Below are positions 25,870-34,341 of a stretch of 64,000 nucleotides of DNA, one piece after another (within the stretch, counting starts at the first letter, position 1; each line of letters opens with the position of its first letter). This stretch comes from Ardenticatenaceae bacterium (GTDB lineage: Bacteria; Chloroflexota; Anaerolineae; Promineifilales; Promineifilaceae), in NCBI GenBank assembly GCA_011525915.1, contig WYBM01000005.1:1-64000 (forward strand), read 5' to 3'. Both the position numbers and the translations under genes were made by a program. The notes beneath the pieces were generated by a model. The model saw nothing but the letters and a program-made list of their open reading frames with translations, ran no database searches and was not told where the DNA came from.

Positions 25870-26316
25870 TCAATCAATTACCTCATCAACAGTGGAAATA
25901 TCGGTCGCCGGCTGGTAACGGGCATTGTGGCCCAGGATGCACGCCCCCATGTCGCTGGTGGCCGTGCCCACCGTCACAGTCAGGCGCACGTGGTTGAAGC
26001 TGTTGGCTACGTCCAGCTCATCAGACCGGCAGTTGATGATGGCCTGTTTGTCGCTGTCGGTGCCGGCCTGCGTCAACTGCGTGATCGCCTTGCCGCTGAT
26101 GTCCTTGACGCCGGTGCCGCTGCTGTCAGTGGCCTGTTCTAGCTTCGCGTCAATGGTGGCGCTGGCTCCCAGCGTGCCGGCAAAAACGATGCCTTGAATG
26201 GCATCATAGGTGGCCATACTCACCCAACCGGTGGAATACGCTGCAGCTGTGTAGGCATCGGGGTCAATCACGCCGGCCAAAACGGCAGCGTTGCTCGGTT
26301 TGATATTCGCGTTCAT
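25870..26316 (-). CDS. Phage head protein, probable decoration or fibre
   Basis: The 148-residue beta-rich protein follows the major capsid gene. Features include VIDPDAYTAAAYSTGWVSM, an IVFAGTLGASATIDAKLEQA segment, SDKQAIINCRSDELDV and RLTVTVGTATSDMGACILGH. Similar proteins are frequent right after phage capsid genes and are thought to decorate the head. Exact role not shown by sequence. Confidence 0.62.
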   Translation of the reverse strand: MNANIKPSNAAVLAGVIDPDAYTAAAYSTGWVSMATYDAIQGIVFAGTLGASATIDAKLEQATDSSGTGVKDISGKAITQLTQAGTDSDKQAIINCRSDELDVANSFNHVRLTVTVGTATSDMGACILGHNARYQPATDISTVDEVID

Positions 26317-26336
26317 TGTTAATCCTTCCTGGTGCG

Positions 26337-26361
26337 GGATTCGGGGGAAGCCCCCGAATCC
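26337..26361 (-). terminator. Intercistronic hairpin after capsid gene
   Basis: GGATTCGGGGG at 26337-26347 pairs perfectly with CCCCCGAATCC at 26351-26361. There is no U-run, so it probably acts as a partial terminator or as a stabiliser of capsid mRNA rather than a full stop. Confidence 0.5.
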
Positions 26362-26372
26362 TTAACACACTA

Positions 26373-27671
26373 TTACGCCCGTGCGTCCAGTACCACGAAG
26401 TGAGAGCGTGTGGTGCTGCCTTTCGCCGGCGAGATGGGGGCGCTTAAAAACGGTTGCCCGTTCAGGCGGAACGTCCAGCGGAACGCCTGCAGCCCGTAAT
26501 CAAAGAACAGGTGGATGCTGCTGGCAAACTCCGGTTCGCTGCTGCGGGTGATGGCGTAATACCCTTTGGGATTGACAAACTGGATGTCGCCCTGGTCGCC
26601 CACCGTGGCGCAGTTTTCCAAGAAGCGCACGGGACGGCCGAACAAAAAGCCGCCGGGCGCGTTCTGGAAACTGTTTGACGGCGGCATCCAGACCACGTTA
26701 TTGCCCAAAGTCATAGTCAGGAGCTGCGGCAGTACGTCCTGGTTGATGTACCAGATACCCATGCCGGGGTTGATGCACCGGGCAAACATTTTGGCCACGT
26801 TTTCCGCCTTGACCGTATCGGCTGCCTGGCTGCCCTCCTTGGCCACACTCACCTTAGCGCTGGACGTAAACCATCCCAGCGGCTGCCCTGCTCCTGTGCC
26901 GTTCACAATGGCTTCATTGGCCTTGTAGCGGATGGCCTGGCCGGCCTTGCGCGTCAGACGGGTGTTAAGCCGCGGTGCATCCTGCAGCAGCTCCTCCGTA
27001 GCCGTGACAAAGGCGTACAGTTCATGCAGGCGCATCTGCTCGCCTTCCGTGACCAATTTAGTGGCCGTCATCTGGGATGTCTCAGAGCGCCATTTTGCCT
27101 GTACGCCCGTGGCCCCCCAGGGCGTGGTTTCGTCTTTGGCGAATTCTACGCTGTTACTTGACGTAGGCTCCGTTTCTACATCATTCAACAGGCTGTCTAG
27201 CTCAAAAACTACCTCCCACACTTCGGCGCGCATGGCCGGGGGCACCATGTACCCTTCTCCCGCGCCGGTTTCCTGGTGGTAGTTGGTGGGGGCGGCCCCA
27301 ATGCGCAGCCGGTCATCCACCCGACCGCCAGGCATCGAAGCGTTTTTTACGGCCAGGGCGAAATCCGCCATATGCCGAAATCCGCGCCGGGGGTCATCTT
27401 CCGCCCGCTCACGCACGGTGATCGCGGCCTGATGTGCCGCCTGTTGGTTGGCGTCCGGGACAGCTGCCACCTGGCGTTCCCATTCCCGGCGGCGCTCTTC
27501 ACGTTCGATCTCGCCGGCCAGCGTTTGCAGCCGGGCATTGATCTCATCATCGCGGAGTTTCTCCGCGTCGGTCAGGTCACGTCCTTCCTTTTCGGCCAGG
27601 GCAAACAGCGCCTGCGCTTCCTGCACCAGGTCGGCCCGTTCCTGAAGGTATTGCTGGTATCGTTTCTTCAT
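26373..27671 (-). CDS. HK97-fold major capsid protein
   Basis: The 432-residue product has a coiled-coil N-terminal delta-type scaffold (about 1-110: LVQEAQALFALAEKEGRDLT and following) and the HK97 capsid fold. Recognisable parts are YMVPPAMRAEVWEVVFELDS, the spine helix near LYAFVTATEELLQDAPRLNT, and the C-terminal GRPVRFLENCATVGDQGDIQ and YAITRSSEPEFASS. The S49-type protease just upstream is expected to remove the N-terminal domain during head maturation. Confidence 0.93.
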   Translation of the reverse strand: MKKRYQQYLQERADLVQEAQALFALAEKEGRDLTDAEKLRDDEINARLQTLAGEIEREERRREWERQVAAVPDANQQAAHQAAITVRERAEDDPRRGFRHMADFALAVKNASMPGGRVDDRLRIGAAPTNYHQETGAGEGYMVPPAMRAEVWEVVFELDSLLNDVETEPTSSNSVEFAKDETTPWGATGVQAKWRSETSQMTATKLVTEGEQMRLHELYAFVTATEELLQDAPRLNTRLTRKAGQAIRYKANEAIVNGTGAGQPLGWFTSSAKVSVAKEGSQAADTVKAENVAKMFARCINPGMGIWYINQDVLPQLLTMTLGNNVVWMPPSNSFQNAPGGFLFGRPVRFLENCATVGDQGDIQFVNPKGYYAITRSSEPEFASSIHLFFDYGLQAFRWTFRLNGQPFLSAPISPAKGSTTRSHFVVLDARA

Positions 27672-27756
27672 GGTTTATCTCCAATCAAAAGTAAAAGTGC
27701 CGATAAGGGTTGCTCTTCGGAGCAGGCCGGCATTCGACGGAATCCGGCCGGGGGTG

Positions 27757-28719
27757 TTATCGCCCCCCCTGATTCTCAGCCAGCCGCAGTCGGCGGCGGC
27801 GGTAATCCATATCTGCAGCAGCGCCGCGCCGGGGTTTGCTCGCCCGCAGCACCCGCGCCACGGTGTCATCCAACGTGGCCACGCGGTCAGCCATACCCAG
27901 TTTGACCGCTTCTTTGGCCCCAATCACCCGACCCTGACCATAGGTGTCCAGCACCTGGCGGCGCGTCACGCCGCGGTTGCGGGCCACGGCCCCCACAAAC
28001 ATGTCATACACCTCATCTACCCGCTGCTGGATGTTGGCGCGGGCTTCTTCTGTTAGGGGTTCCCAGGGATTGCCTTCAGCTTTAAAATCACCAGCGCGGA
28101 TGAGGCTGACCTTCACCCCTTCCCTTTCCAGCATGGCCGAGAAATCTTCATGGATGGCATAGACGCCCACACTGCCCACCAGGCCGGACGGGGTGACCAC
28201 CAGCTCGTCGGCGGCCGTGGCTATCCAGTAGGCGGCGCTGGCGGCCAGGGTGTTGGCCACGGCCGTGACCGGCTTTTGGCCTCGCGCCTGATAAATCTCA
28301 TGGCTCAGTTCATCCACCAGGTCAGAGAGGCCCCCCGGCGAATCTACATCAATGACAATGCTGCCCACATCGGGGTCTTTGAGCGCCCGGCGAAAAGCCT
28401 TTGTGAATCCCTGCACGCTCACACCGCCGCTCATTTCCGTGAACAGGTTGGCCCGGGGAATGATAGTGCCTATCATGGGCAGCACGGCCACGCCCGCGCC
28501 GCCAGTTCTGCTCTGGCCATGGGCCACATAAATCTGAGCCGATTGTGAAGCTCGTTGGCGGCCTGCCGCCATACGCTCAGCCACTTCCTCATCAGTCAGC
28601 TTACCGCCATTCACGCGGAAGGCGACTAAATCCCGGATGATTGCCAGCTTCGCCGGTTGAATGGCCCAGGGCGTTTCTGTCACGGCCTGAATGATGCGGG
28701 TGTATTTAATTTCGGTCAT
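27757..28719 (-). CDS. S49 family (SppA-like) prohead protease
   Basis: The product (320 residues from ATG 28719; an ATG at 28725 is also possible) is a ClpP-fold serine peptidase of family S49. The oxyanion segment VIDVDSPGGLSDLVDEL, the catalytic Ser in TLAASAAYWIATAADEL and the general-base Lys in IRAGDFKAEGNPWEPL are visible. Lying between portal and capsid genes, it is the likely capsid maturation protease. The start overlaps the 66-residue gene upstream. Confidence 0.88.
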   Translation of the reverse strand: MTEIKYTRIIQAVTETPWAIQPAKLAIIRDLVAFRVNGGKLTDEEVAERMAAGRQRASQSAQIYVAHGQSRTGGAGVAVLPMIGTIIPRANLFTEMSGGVSVQGFTKAFRRALKDPDVGSIVIDVDSPGGLSDLVDELSHEIYQARGQKPVTAVANTLAASAAYWIATAADELVVTPSGLVGSVGVYAIHEDFSAMLEREGVKVSLIRAGDFKAEGNPWEPLTEEARANIQQRVDEVYDMFVGAVARNRGVTRRQVLDTYGQGRVIGAKEAVKLGMADRVATLDDTVARVLRASKPRRGAAADMDYRRRRLRLAENQGGR

Positions 28720-28906
28720 CGTCATCCTCCACGCGCAGCAGTTTGACACCATAGCCATCAAGCGCGGCAAAAGGGGCGTCGTTTTCTAGCCAGGCTTCTA
28801 AATTTTTCTGCATCCGCTCATGCGCTTCTGCTGATAGCACCTCATCGAAGACCAGTAAATATTTTTTCTTCGTGTCAATCTCATAGACTCGCAGGGGTTC
28901 CGTCAT
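28706..28906 (-). CDS. Hypothetical phage protein, 66 residues
   Basis: A small acidic protein (VYEIDTKKKYLLVFDEVLSA, then AWLENDAPFAALDGYGVKLL) overlapping the portal gene by 26 bases and the protease gene by 14. Its pattern of a strand, helix and strand is simple. Function unknown; conserved position suggests a head assembly accessory. Confidence 0.6.
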   Translation of the reverse strand: MTEPLRVYEIDTKKKYLLVFDEVLSAEAHERMQKNLEAWLENDAPFAALDGYGVKLLRVEDDDDRN

Positions 28907-30440
28907 CGCTCTCTCCTGTGGCCATAGCCGCCAACGCCATCACCCGGCGCGGCTGCCAGTCGGCCATCGCTTCTGGCCCATCTATCAACAATTCGCGCTG
29001 CCCCGCTTCCACGTAGGCCACGGCTGCCGGCAGCGGGATGCGCATCGTTTGGGCCACAAAGTGGGCATGTTCGCTGTAGAAATCCAACACGGCCGTGGCC
29101 CAGACTTCGCGGTCGCCATTGACCCGCTGCGCCGCCTTGCTCATGGCGGCGATCTCTTTGCGCACCACCCGCCCGGCCGCTTCCTCAGCCAGCAAAATGT
29201 AATGGCCGTTGGTGCTGGTCGGGGCCTCAGCTGGGGTTATAGGCGCTTCCCAACCCGCCTCAGTCATGTTCATCGGCTGCAGATAAATATCTCCGTTTTC
29301 CACCGGGTTCATGTTCTCAAAGCGGCGTACATCATTCACGCTCAGCCACCCCCACTGGCGGCCGGTGGCGTAGGCGGTGTAACGTTTGCCAATATCGCCC
29401 CGCAGCAGACCCTCCACCACGAAGGCAGCAAAATAGGTATCAGGGGCCAGAATCAAATCGCGGGAGATCGTCTGCTGCCAGCGGGTCAGCCAGGGCATCA
29501 TGGTATAGGTTACAAAGCCAATGCCCATCTCCTCGATGCCGCTGCCCCAGCTGGTGGCCTTGCTGGTCAGCCCCACCATGTGCGGCGGCACCCGGAACCA
29601 GCGGCAGACATCCTCGGCATTAAATTCACGTGTCTCCAGAAACTGAGCCTCGTCCGGATTAACCCCTACTTGCTGCCACTCCAGCCCCTCTTCCAAAACG
29701 GCCACGCTGTGCTGATTGGTGACAGTATGCGCTGTCACCCAACCGCTCTTGAGGCGGTCAGCCGCCCCCTTGCTCAACTTATTCGGCGTCTTCAGCACCC
29801 CACCTGGCCGGGAATCATTGCGGAAGAAGCGGCCGCCGTAACGCTCAGCCGCCAGGGACAAACCAAAAGAATCTTTGGCGTACTCAATAATGCTCATGCC
29901 GGTAACGCCGTCCTTTGATGGGCCGCGTAGGTGGAAAATATCTTCTTGGTTAAACGCCCGTTTCGTACCGTCATCCTGGCGCACCTGGTAGCGCAAACGC
30001 CCATTGGGCAGCTTCTCTACATTTTCCGGTGGAATACGATCAGGATGGATGGGGATCAGCTGATCCACCGGGCCACGTGGGCCGGGTACAATCTGAGCAT
30101 AGGCATTACCGCGCAGCAGTACATGGCCCGTCATCATTTCTCGGAACTCAGCGGCCGTCTGCTGTTCGTTTGGCCGGTCGTGAAGAATACTGTAGAGCGG
30201 GTTATTGCGTGCCCGCTCCCGGCCATCATCTCCCCTGTACCGATACATCACCAGCGGCAGGCTGGCGATAGTTTCGGAGATGAGGCCCACACAGGCCCAT
30301 ACGGTGCTGATCTTTAGCGCCGTCTCTGCATCCACCCGTACACCAGATATAGACGCCTGTGCCGCCGTGCCCCAATAGCGTTCGTCGCTTGGATCACGCG
30401 CCATCACGCCTGCCCCCAACATCCGCATAATCAGGCTCAT
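28881..30440 (-). CDS. HK97-family portal protein
   Basis: The 519-residue protein forms the DNA-entry ring of the head. HK97 portal signatures are clear: ISTVWACVGLISETIASLPL, LLRGNAYAQIVPGPRGPVDQ, DIFHLRGPSKDGVTGMSIIE, and EFNAEDVCRWFRVPPHMVGL near residue 290. A C-terminal extension of about 100 residues follows the core. It starts right after the small membrane gene with a four-base overlap. Confidence 0.94.
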   Translation of the reverse strand: MSLIMRMLGAGVMARDPSDERYWGTAAQASISGVRVDAETALKISTVWACVGLISETIASLPLVMYRYRGDDGRERARNNPLYSILHDRPNEQQTAAEFREMMTGHVLLRGNAYAQIVPGPRGPVDQLIPIHPDRIPPENVEKLPNGRLRYQVRQDDGTKRAFNQEDIFHLRGPSKDGVTGMSIIEYAKDSFGLSLAAERYGGRFFRNDSRPGGVLKTPNKLSKGAADRLKSGWVTAHTVTNQHSVAVLEEGLEWQQVGVNPDEAQFLETREFNAEDVCRWFRVPPHMVGLTSKATSWGSGIEEMGIGFVTYTMMPWLTRWQQTISRDLILAPDTYFAAFVVEGLLRGDIGKRYTAYATGRQWGWLSVNDVRRFENMNPVENGDIYLQPMNMTEAGWEAPITPAEAPTSTNGHYILLAEEAAGRVVRKEIAAMSKAAQRVNGDREVWATAVLDFYSEHAHFVAQTMRIPLPAAVAYVEAGQRELLIDGPEAMADWQPRRVMALAAMATGESDDGTPASL

Positions 30441-30616
30441 ACACGGCCTCCGGTAATCCTACTCCTGAAAATGAGGCGGCCTGTGCCCATCAGCATGATC
30501 AGCCCACCCAGGGCAGCCAGCGCCAGCCGCCAGTCATATAAATACAATCCAGCCAGCAGCATGCACGCCCCCAGCAGGATAAGAAGGTCACCAACGTCAA
30601 GCAACGGCCGTTTCAT
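30437..30616 (-). CDS. Small two-helix membrane protein, 59 residues
   Basis: Starts at ATG 30614-30616, overlapping the TerL stop (ATGA), and its stop overlaps the portal start. It holds two hydrophobic segments (DLLILLGACMLLAGLYL and LALAALGGLIMLMGTGRLIF) with a short basic turn. A small membrane protein between terminase and portal genes is seen in some siphoviruses. It might anchor head assembly at the membrane or act in lysis; there is no direct evidence. Confidence 0.65.
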   Translation of the reverse strand: MKRPLLDVGDLLILLGACMLLAGLYLYDWRLALAALGGLIMLMGTGRLIFRSRITGGRV

Positions 30617-32412
30617 AGGATCAACAGCCCCTCATGCTCATACATACTCTCACCCCCACCCTCGCGGGTGGCCCTGTCTACGGACATAATCAAGGCCACC
30701 ATGCCGTCGATCTTTTCCCGACTGTTGGCCTTGTCCGGCTTCAAATTCCCGGCCGGGTCAGCCACGGCCACCAGGTTATCGGCCATCCACGCCAGGATCG
30801 GGTGGCCGCCGTGGCCCAACTGGCCGCCCAGGATCAACTTTTCCAGTTCCTTCATAGGGGGAGACATACTGGCAAAGCCCTGGCCAATGGGTACCACCCA
30901 ATCCGCGCCGCCCACGTTCATCAGCGTCGTCTGGATTTTGGTCGCGCCCCAGCGGTCAAAGCCAATCTCCGCCACATCGTAACCGTGAGCGTCCTGGTCA
31001 ATCTGGGCCACGATGAAGTCGTAATCAATAACGTTGCCTGGCGTGGCCACTAGCAGGCCCGCCCGCTGCCAGGCGTCATACGGCACGCGGTCGCGTTTCA
31101 CCCGCGCCTCAATGTTGTCCTCTGGGATGAAAAAACGAGGCAGCACCCAATATGGCTCGTCTTCTGCCTCTGGCGGGAAAAGCATCAGCCAGCAGCTGAT
31201 GTCGGTATTGCTAGACAAATCCAGAGCCCCGTAGCAGCGACGGCCGTGCAGCCGCTCCTCAAACAGGGCTAGTATCAAATCCGGGTGTTTATCCCAGGTC
31301 AGAACGTGATCATCTGTTACCAGGCCCCTGTGTTGGTGACTATAGTGAGCGCCGGGGGCCGCGCTGCACGCCCGCCAGCGGGCCGGGTCCACCCATCGCT
31401 CACTGGCCTGTGTCCAAAGGTTCATCTCTAACCGCAGGAAAGCATTAAGCGCCGCCGGCATGTTACGCGCCCGTTCTGCCTTGCGCTGGATGTCGTCAAT
31501 CTTTTTGGAGACATGCACGTTGGGGTTGGCTTTGACCCAGACCGCCTCATCTTCCCAATCGTCGGCTGGCCGCATAACGTTACCGTCGGCGTCCTTCTCC
31601 TCGCCGTCCAGGGTAAAAATCAGGCCGAAAAAGGTATCGTCTTCAATGATGCCCGCCAGCACCTTCTCCGTGTAATCATGGAGCTGCCAGCAAAGGGATT
31701 GCCGGTCAAAGCCCGCCGTCGTGATGGCCACCATCAGCGGCTGCCGCCGGGCGCTGGTGGCCGTTTCCAGTACATCCCACAGGTCACGCCCCTTCCAGGC
31801 GTGCAGCTCGTCGGCGATCACCCCATGCACGTTGAGGCCGTGCGTGCTGTCGGCATCTTTGCCCAGCGGCTCAAACTTACTGAAGGTCTTGGGATTGTTA
31901 ACATTATCCCGGAACAGTCGCAGCTCCCGGCGCAGTTCTGGCGACTGCCGCACCATACGGATAGCTTCCTGGTGGGTGATGCGCGCCTGGTCACGTTTGG
32001 TGGCAGCCGTGTAAACCTCTGCGCCTGGCTCGCCGTCAACGGCCGTCAGCAGCAGACCAATGCCGGCCGCCAGAGTAGACTTACCATTCTTGCGCGCCAC
32101 TTCCAGATACGTAGTACGAAAGCGCCGCGTGCCGTCCGCCCGCTTCCAGCCAAACAGCACCCACAGCCAGAACTGCTGCCATGGCTCCAGGTGAACCGGC
32201 TGCCCGGCCCACTCGCCTTTTGAATGCCGCAGCAGACCAAAGAAAGCCACAGCCAGGCGCGCCGCCTTTTCATCAAAGGTCAGGCCGCGCTCATGGCCCG
32301 TTTCCAGGTCACGCCGGTGGCGCTCGCACGCCAGGCGCACCCAACGGCAGGCGATCTGTTCGCCATTGAGAACATCATCCACGTACTGCTCGGCGGTGAA
32401 CTCAATCGCCAC
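30613..32412 (-). CDS. Terminase large subunit
   Basis: TerL packages DNA using an ATPase motor and cuts it with a nuclease. The ATPase domain shows a Walker A variant VARKNGKST (about residues 106-114) and Walker B VIADELHAW with acidic pair near 201. The C-terminal RNase H-like nuclease domain has YGALDLSSNTDISCWLMLF (first Asp), AEIGFDRWGA and DGMVALIMSVDRA. The most likely start is GTG 32412 behind GAGGTG, overlapping TerS; ATGs at 32424 and 32448 are alternatives. Confidence 0.93.
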   Translation of the reverse strand: MAIEFTAEQYVDDVLNGEQIACRWVRLACERHRRDLETGHERGLTFDEKAARLAVAFFGLLRHSKGEWAGQPVHLEPWQQFWLWVLFGWKRADGTRRFRTTYLEVARKNGKSTLAAGIGLLLTAVDGEPGAEVYTAATKRDQARITHQEAIRMVRQSPELRRELRLFRDNVNNPKTFSKFEPLGKDADSTHGLNVHGVIADELHAWKGRDLWDVLETATSARRQPLMVAITTAGFDRQSLCWQLHDYTEKVLAGIIEDDTFFGLIFTLDGEEKDADGNVMRPADDWEDEAVWVKANPNVHVSKKIDDIQRKAERARNMPAALNAFLRLEMNLWTQASERWVDPARWRACSAAPGAHYSHQHRGLVTDDHVLTWDKHPDLILALFEERLHGRRCYGALDLSSNTDISCWLMLFPPEAEDEPYWVLPRFFIPEDNIEARVKRDRVPYDAWQRAGLLVATPGNVIDYDFIVAQIDQDAHGYDVAEIGFDRWGATKIQTTLMNVGGADWVVPIGQGFASMSPPMKELEKLILGGQLGHGGHPILAWMADNLVAVADPAGNLKPDKANSREKIDGMVALIMSVDRATREGGGESMYEHEGLLIL

Positions 32413-32893
32413 TATCCACCTCATTGTTGACCGCCTGGAACAGCTCATCGAGCAAGCTCAGTTGCTCCGCCTCTTCCGGCAGCTGCAGCCGCGTGCGGGC
32501 GCTGGGCGTCATGCCAAACTCCGTAGCGTAACCTTTGAACGCCAGTGAGTTTTCCCGGAACACCGTCGCCTTGGGGTTCTTCTTCTCAAACCCATCTCGC
32601 CCTTCAACAGTCAGCCCCTCTTCCCGCACTTCCTGCACCGCCTGCACCGCCAGCGCGTAATGCTCGGCCATCAACCGGAAGGCCGGCCCATCAATGCCGG
32701 TCAGAATTTGCAGCCGCTCCAACTCCGGCGCGTGTTCATCCCAGAATCTAGCCTGCAGCCCCTTCCCCATGCCGCGCGGTTTTTTCACGGCCGTTTTGGG
32801 TTTGGGTTCCCGTTGGGGCAACGGCCGTTTGCCGGGATTGCCCTGCAACTTCTTGACAGCGGTTGGTTTTGGTTTACGGCCTATAGTTGACAT
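32402..32893 (-). CDS. Terminase small subunit (P27 family)
   Basis: The 163-residue protein begins with the P27-type signature GRKPKPTAVKKLQGNPGKRP, then PRGMGKGLQARFWDEHAPEL, a helical core and SLAFKGYATEFGMTPSARTR. It recognises the packaging site and directs TerL, which it overlaps. The gene follows the HNH endonuclease, the standard order in this phage group. Confidence 0.88.
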   Translation of the reverse strand: MSTIGRKPKPTAVKKLQGNPGKRPLPQREPKPKTAVKKPRGMGKGLQARFWDEHAPELERLQILTGIDGPAFRLMAEHYALAVQAVQEVREEGLTVEGRDGFEKKNPKATVFRENSLAFKGYATEFGMTPSARTRLQLPEEAEQLSLLDELFQAVNNEVDSGD

Positions 32894-32954
32894 AATAATC
32901 CTTCACAAATTTAGTTCATTTCGCGGGTGTGTGCGCGAGACTACCCCACCCGGT

Positions 32955-33338
32955 CTACAAAAAGTTTCCAGACTTTCCCCTCCCCCCTCCTCTGGGGTTC
33001 CCGAAGCCACCGTCAACCACAGCCGTCTTCTGGCTGTGGTGTGTGGCGCACATCGCTTGCAGGTTATGCCACTGGTTCGTACCGCCTTCAGCCAGAGGGA
33101 TGATGTGGTCCACTTGCTCGGCTGCGGCGCCGCAGATAACACAGGTTTTGTGGGCCTTGAGGAAGGCGGCGCGGGTGCGCTGCCAACCACGGCCATAGCC
33201 GCGCCGGGCTGCGCTGGCGCGGGTATCGGGCGGGCGCTGCTGTTGTCTCTCTTTGGCATGGATGACGCAGTAACGGCCGTGGCTGGCCCGGCCGGGGCAT
33301 GTTCTAACTGCGCATGGTTTCTGTGGCTTGTGTGGCAT
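32955..33338 (-). CDS. HNH endonuclease
   Basis: The 127-residue product has an N-terminal Cys/His knuckle (CAVRTCPGRASHGRYCVIH) and a C-terminal HNH domain: CVICG, AEQVDHIIPLAEGGTNQWHN, and CATHH. HNH proteins beside terminase genes assist DNA cleavage in packaging in HK97-type phages. The ATG at 33338 comes directly after a terminator hairpin and lacks a visible Shine-Dalgarno, so expression may depend on read-through. Confidence 0.87.
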   Translation of the reverse strand: MPHKPQKPCAVRTCPGRASHGRYCVIHAKERQQQRPPDTRASAARRGYGRGWQRTRAAFLKAHKTCVICGAAAEQVDHIIPLAEGGTNQWHNLQAMCATHHSQKTAVVDGGFGNPRGGGRGKSGNFL

Positions 33339-33384
33339 AAAAACAAAAACCGGCGCGACTTCCCTGTTGGGAGTTCGCGCCGGT
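33339..33384 (-). terminator. Terminator between accessory genes and HNH/terminase
   Basis: ACCGGCGCGACTTCCC at 33349-33364 pairs with GGGAGTTCGCGCCGGT at 33369-33384 (one mismatch). On the minus strand TTTTTGTTTTT follows. It should stop leftward transcripts before the packaging and structural genes unless read through or antiterminated. Confidence 0.72.
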
Positions 33385-33439
33385 GGTAATCCATCAGCGG
33401 TTTAGATTGTTTACATATTATGGCATTGGCCAGAGTGTG

Positions 33440-33643
33440 TCAACGTGTGCGCTTTGGTCTGGCCTCGGTGGGCTTCAGCCGGCCGTACTTCATTAGATTC
33501 CGCTCTATACGTCGTAATCGCATGATTAACTCATTGCGCTCCGCTTCTTGGTCATCAAGCCAATCGACTAACCAGGACATAGTCTGGTTGTCTACCCCTT
33601 TTGGCCCTCCGAGGATTGCGGCAAAATCCTGCTGCTGGTTCAT
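33440..33643 (-). CDS. Hypothetical phage protein, 67 residues
   Basis: Begins MNQQQDFAAILGGPKGVDNQ, followed by a helical MSWLVDWLDDQEAERNELIM segment and a basic tail (LRRIERNLMKYGRLKPTEAR). Likely a small coiled-coil or nucleic-acid-binding protein; no family recognised. It is the last gene before the 33.35-kb terminator. Confidence 0.5.
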   Translation of the reverse strand: MNQQQDFAAILGGPKGVDNQTMSWLVDWLDDQEAERNELIMRLRRIERNLMKYGRLKPTEARPKRTR

Positions 33644-33661
33644 ATCGCTATACGCACTCCC

Positions 33662-33874
33662 CTACCCTGCCGCTTTCCCTTTGCTATTATTGCCACCCAT
33701 TAAGGCATTAATCCATGCGGCCGTTAATTGGGTTGCCTCGTTGCGGGTCAAGCCTTCAAGGTGCAATCGCTTCCAATATATGGCTGTTAATGCCGCCATA
33801 TTTTCAACGCCAGCCTCTGATTGCTCAACTTGCCTGGATAGTTCATTCATTACTTTATAGTCGCTTTCGGCCAT
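33662..33874 (-). CDS. Hypothetical phage protein, 70 residues
   Basis: Helical small protein (MAESDYKVMNELSRQVEQSE, then LTRNEATQLTAAWINALMGG) with a basic end. The NEATQLTAAWINALMG pattern resembles short phage proteins of unknown role. It lies 18 bases from the neighbouring small gene on the same strand. Confidence 0.5.
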   Translation of the reverse strand: MAESDYKVMNELSRQVEQSEAGVENMAALTAIYWKRLHLEGLTRNEATQLTAAWINALMGGNNSKGKAAG

Positions 33875-33883
33875 ATCAAATTC

Positions 33884-34273
33884 CTATACTGCAATCGGCA
33901 GGCTGCTATGTTTGCGCGCAAACAATGCGCCAATAGAACCATCTAACAATAACAAAAGAGGCGACGGTACGGCCGTCGCCTCATCCACTTCCACCACCAC
34001 ACACCCGGCCGCTCTGACAGGCCAGGACACGGCCGTATCAATCTCTACCCTAACCTCAGCATACGGCCGTCCCGTGCGGCGCGCTACGTAGCAGGCCAGG
34101 CGCTGGCGCTGAGCCGGATGCAGCTGCGACAGGTCCAAGTCGTAGCACGGGCGTTCACGGCCGTCTACCACATCCCACCTGCTCGCAGCGGACAGCACCG
34201 GCAGCCTATCGGTGCCGAAAAGTCGCTCCCAGCGGGCGGCGCGTTGCGGGTCAGAAGTCGTTATATAGAACAT
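33884..34273 (-). CDS. Hypothetical phage protein, 129 residues
   Basis: From ATG 34273 the product begins MFYITTSDPQRAARWERLFG and has a regular alpha/beta pattern (DVVDGRERPCYDLDLSQLHP, then CVVVEVDEATAVPSPLLLLL). It contains one copy of the palindrome GTTTGCGCGCAAAC near its 3' end. Not recognised. An upstream in-frame ATG at 34318 would place the start inside the terminator, so the shorter form is preferred. Confidence 0.5.
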   Translation of the reverse strand: MFYITTSDPQRAARWERLFGTDRLPVLSAASRWDVVDGRERPCYDLDLSQLHPAQRQRLACYVARRTGRPYAEVRVEIDTAVSWPVRAAGCVVVEVDEATAVPSPLLLLLDGSIGALFARKHSSLPIAV

Positions 34274-34316
34274 ACGTGCATTATAACATAGAAATATATC
34301 TATATGTGAGTAGCTC

Positions 34317-34341
34317 ATAAAAAAGACACGGCCATGTCTTT
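34317..34341 (-). terminator. Weak terminator-like hairpin
   Basis: AAAGACA at 34322-34328 pairs with TGTCTTT at 34335-34341, and six T follow on the minus strand. It overlaps the stop of the 178-residue gene and could attenuate the leftward transcript. Confidence 0.45.

Noticed and set aside
29049..29918. 289-codon plus-strand frame opposite the portal gene
   Set aside because: The portal protein is unmistakable on the minus strand; the opposite frame has no family pattern.
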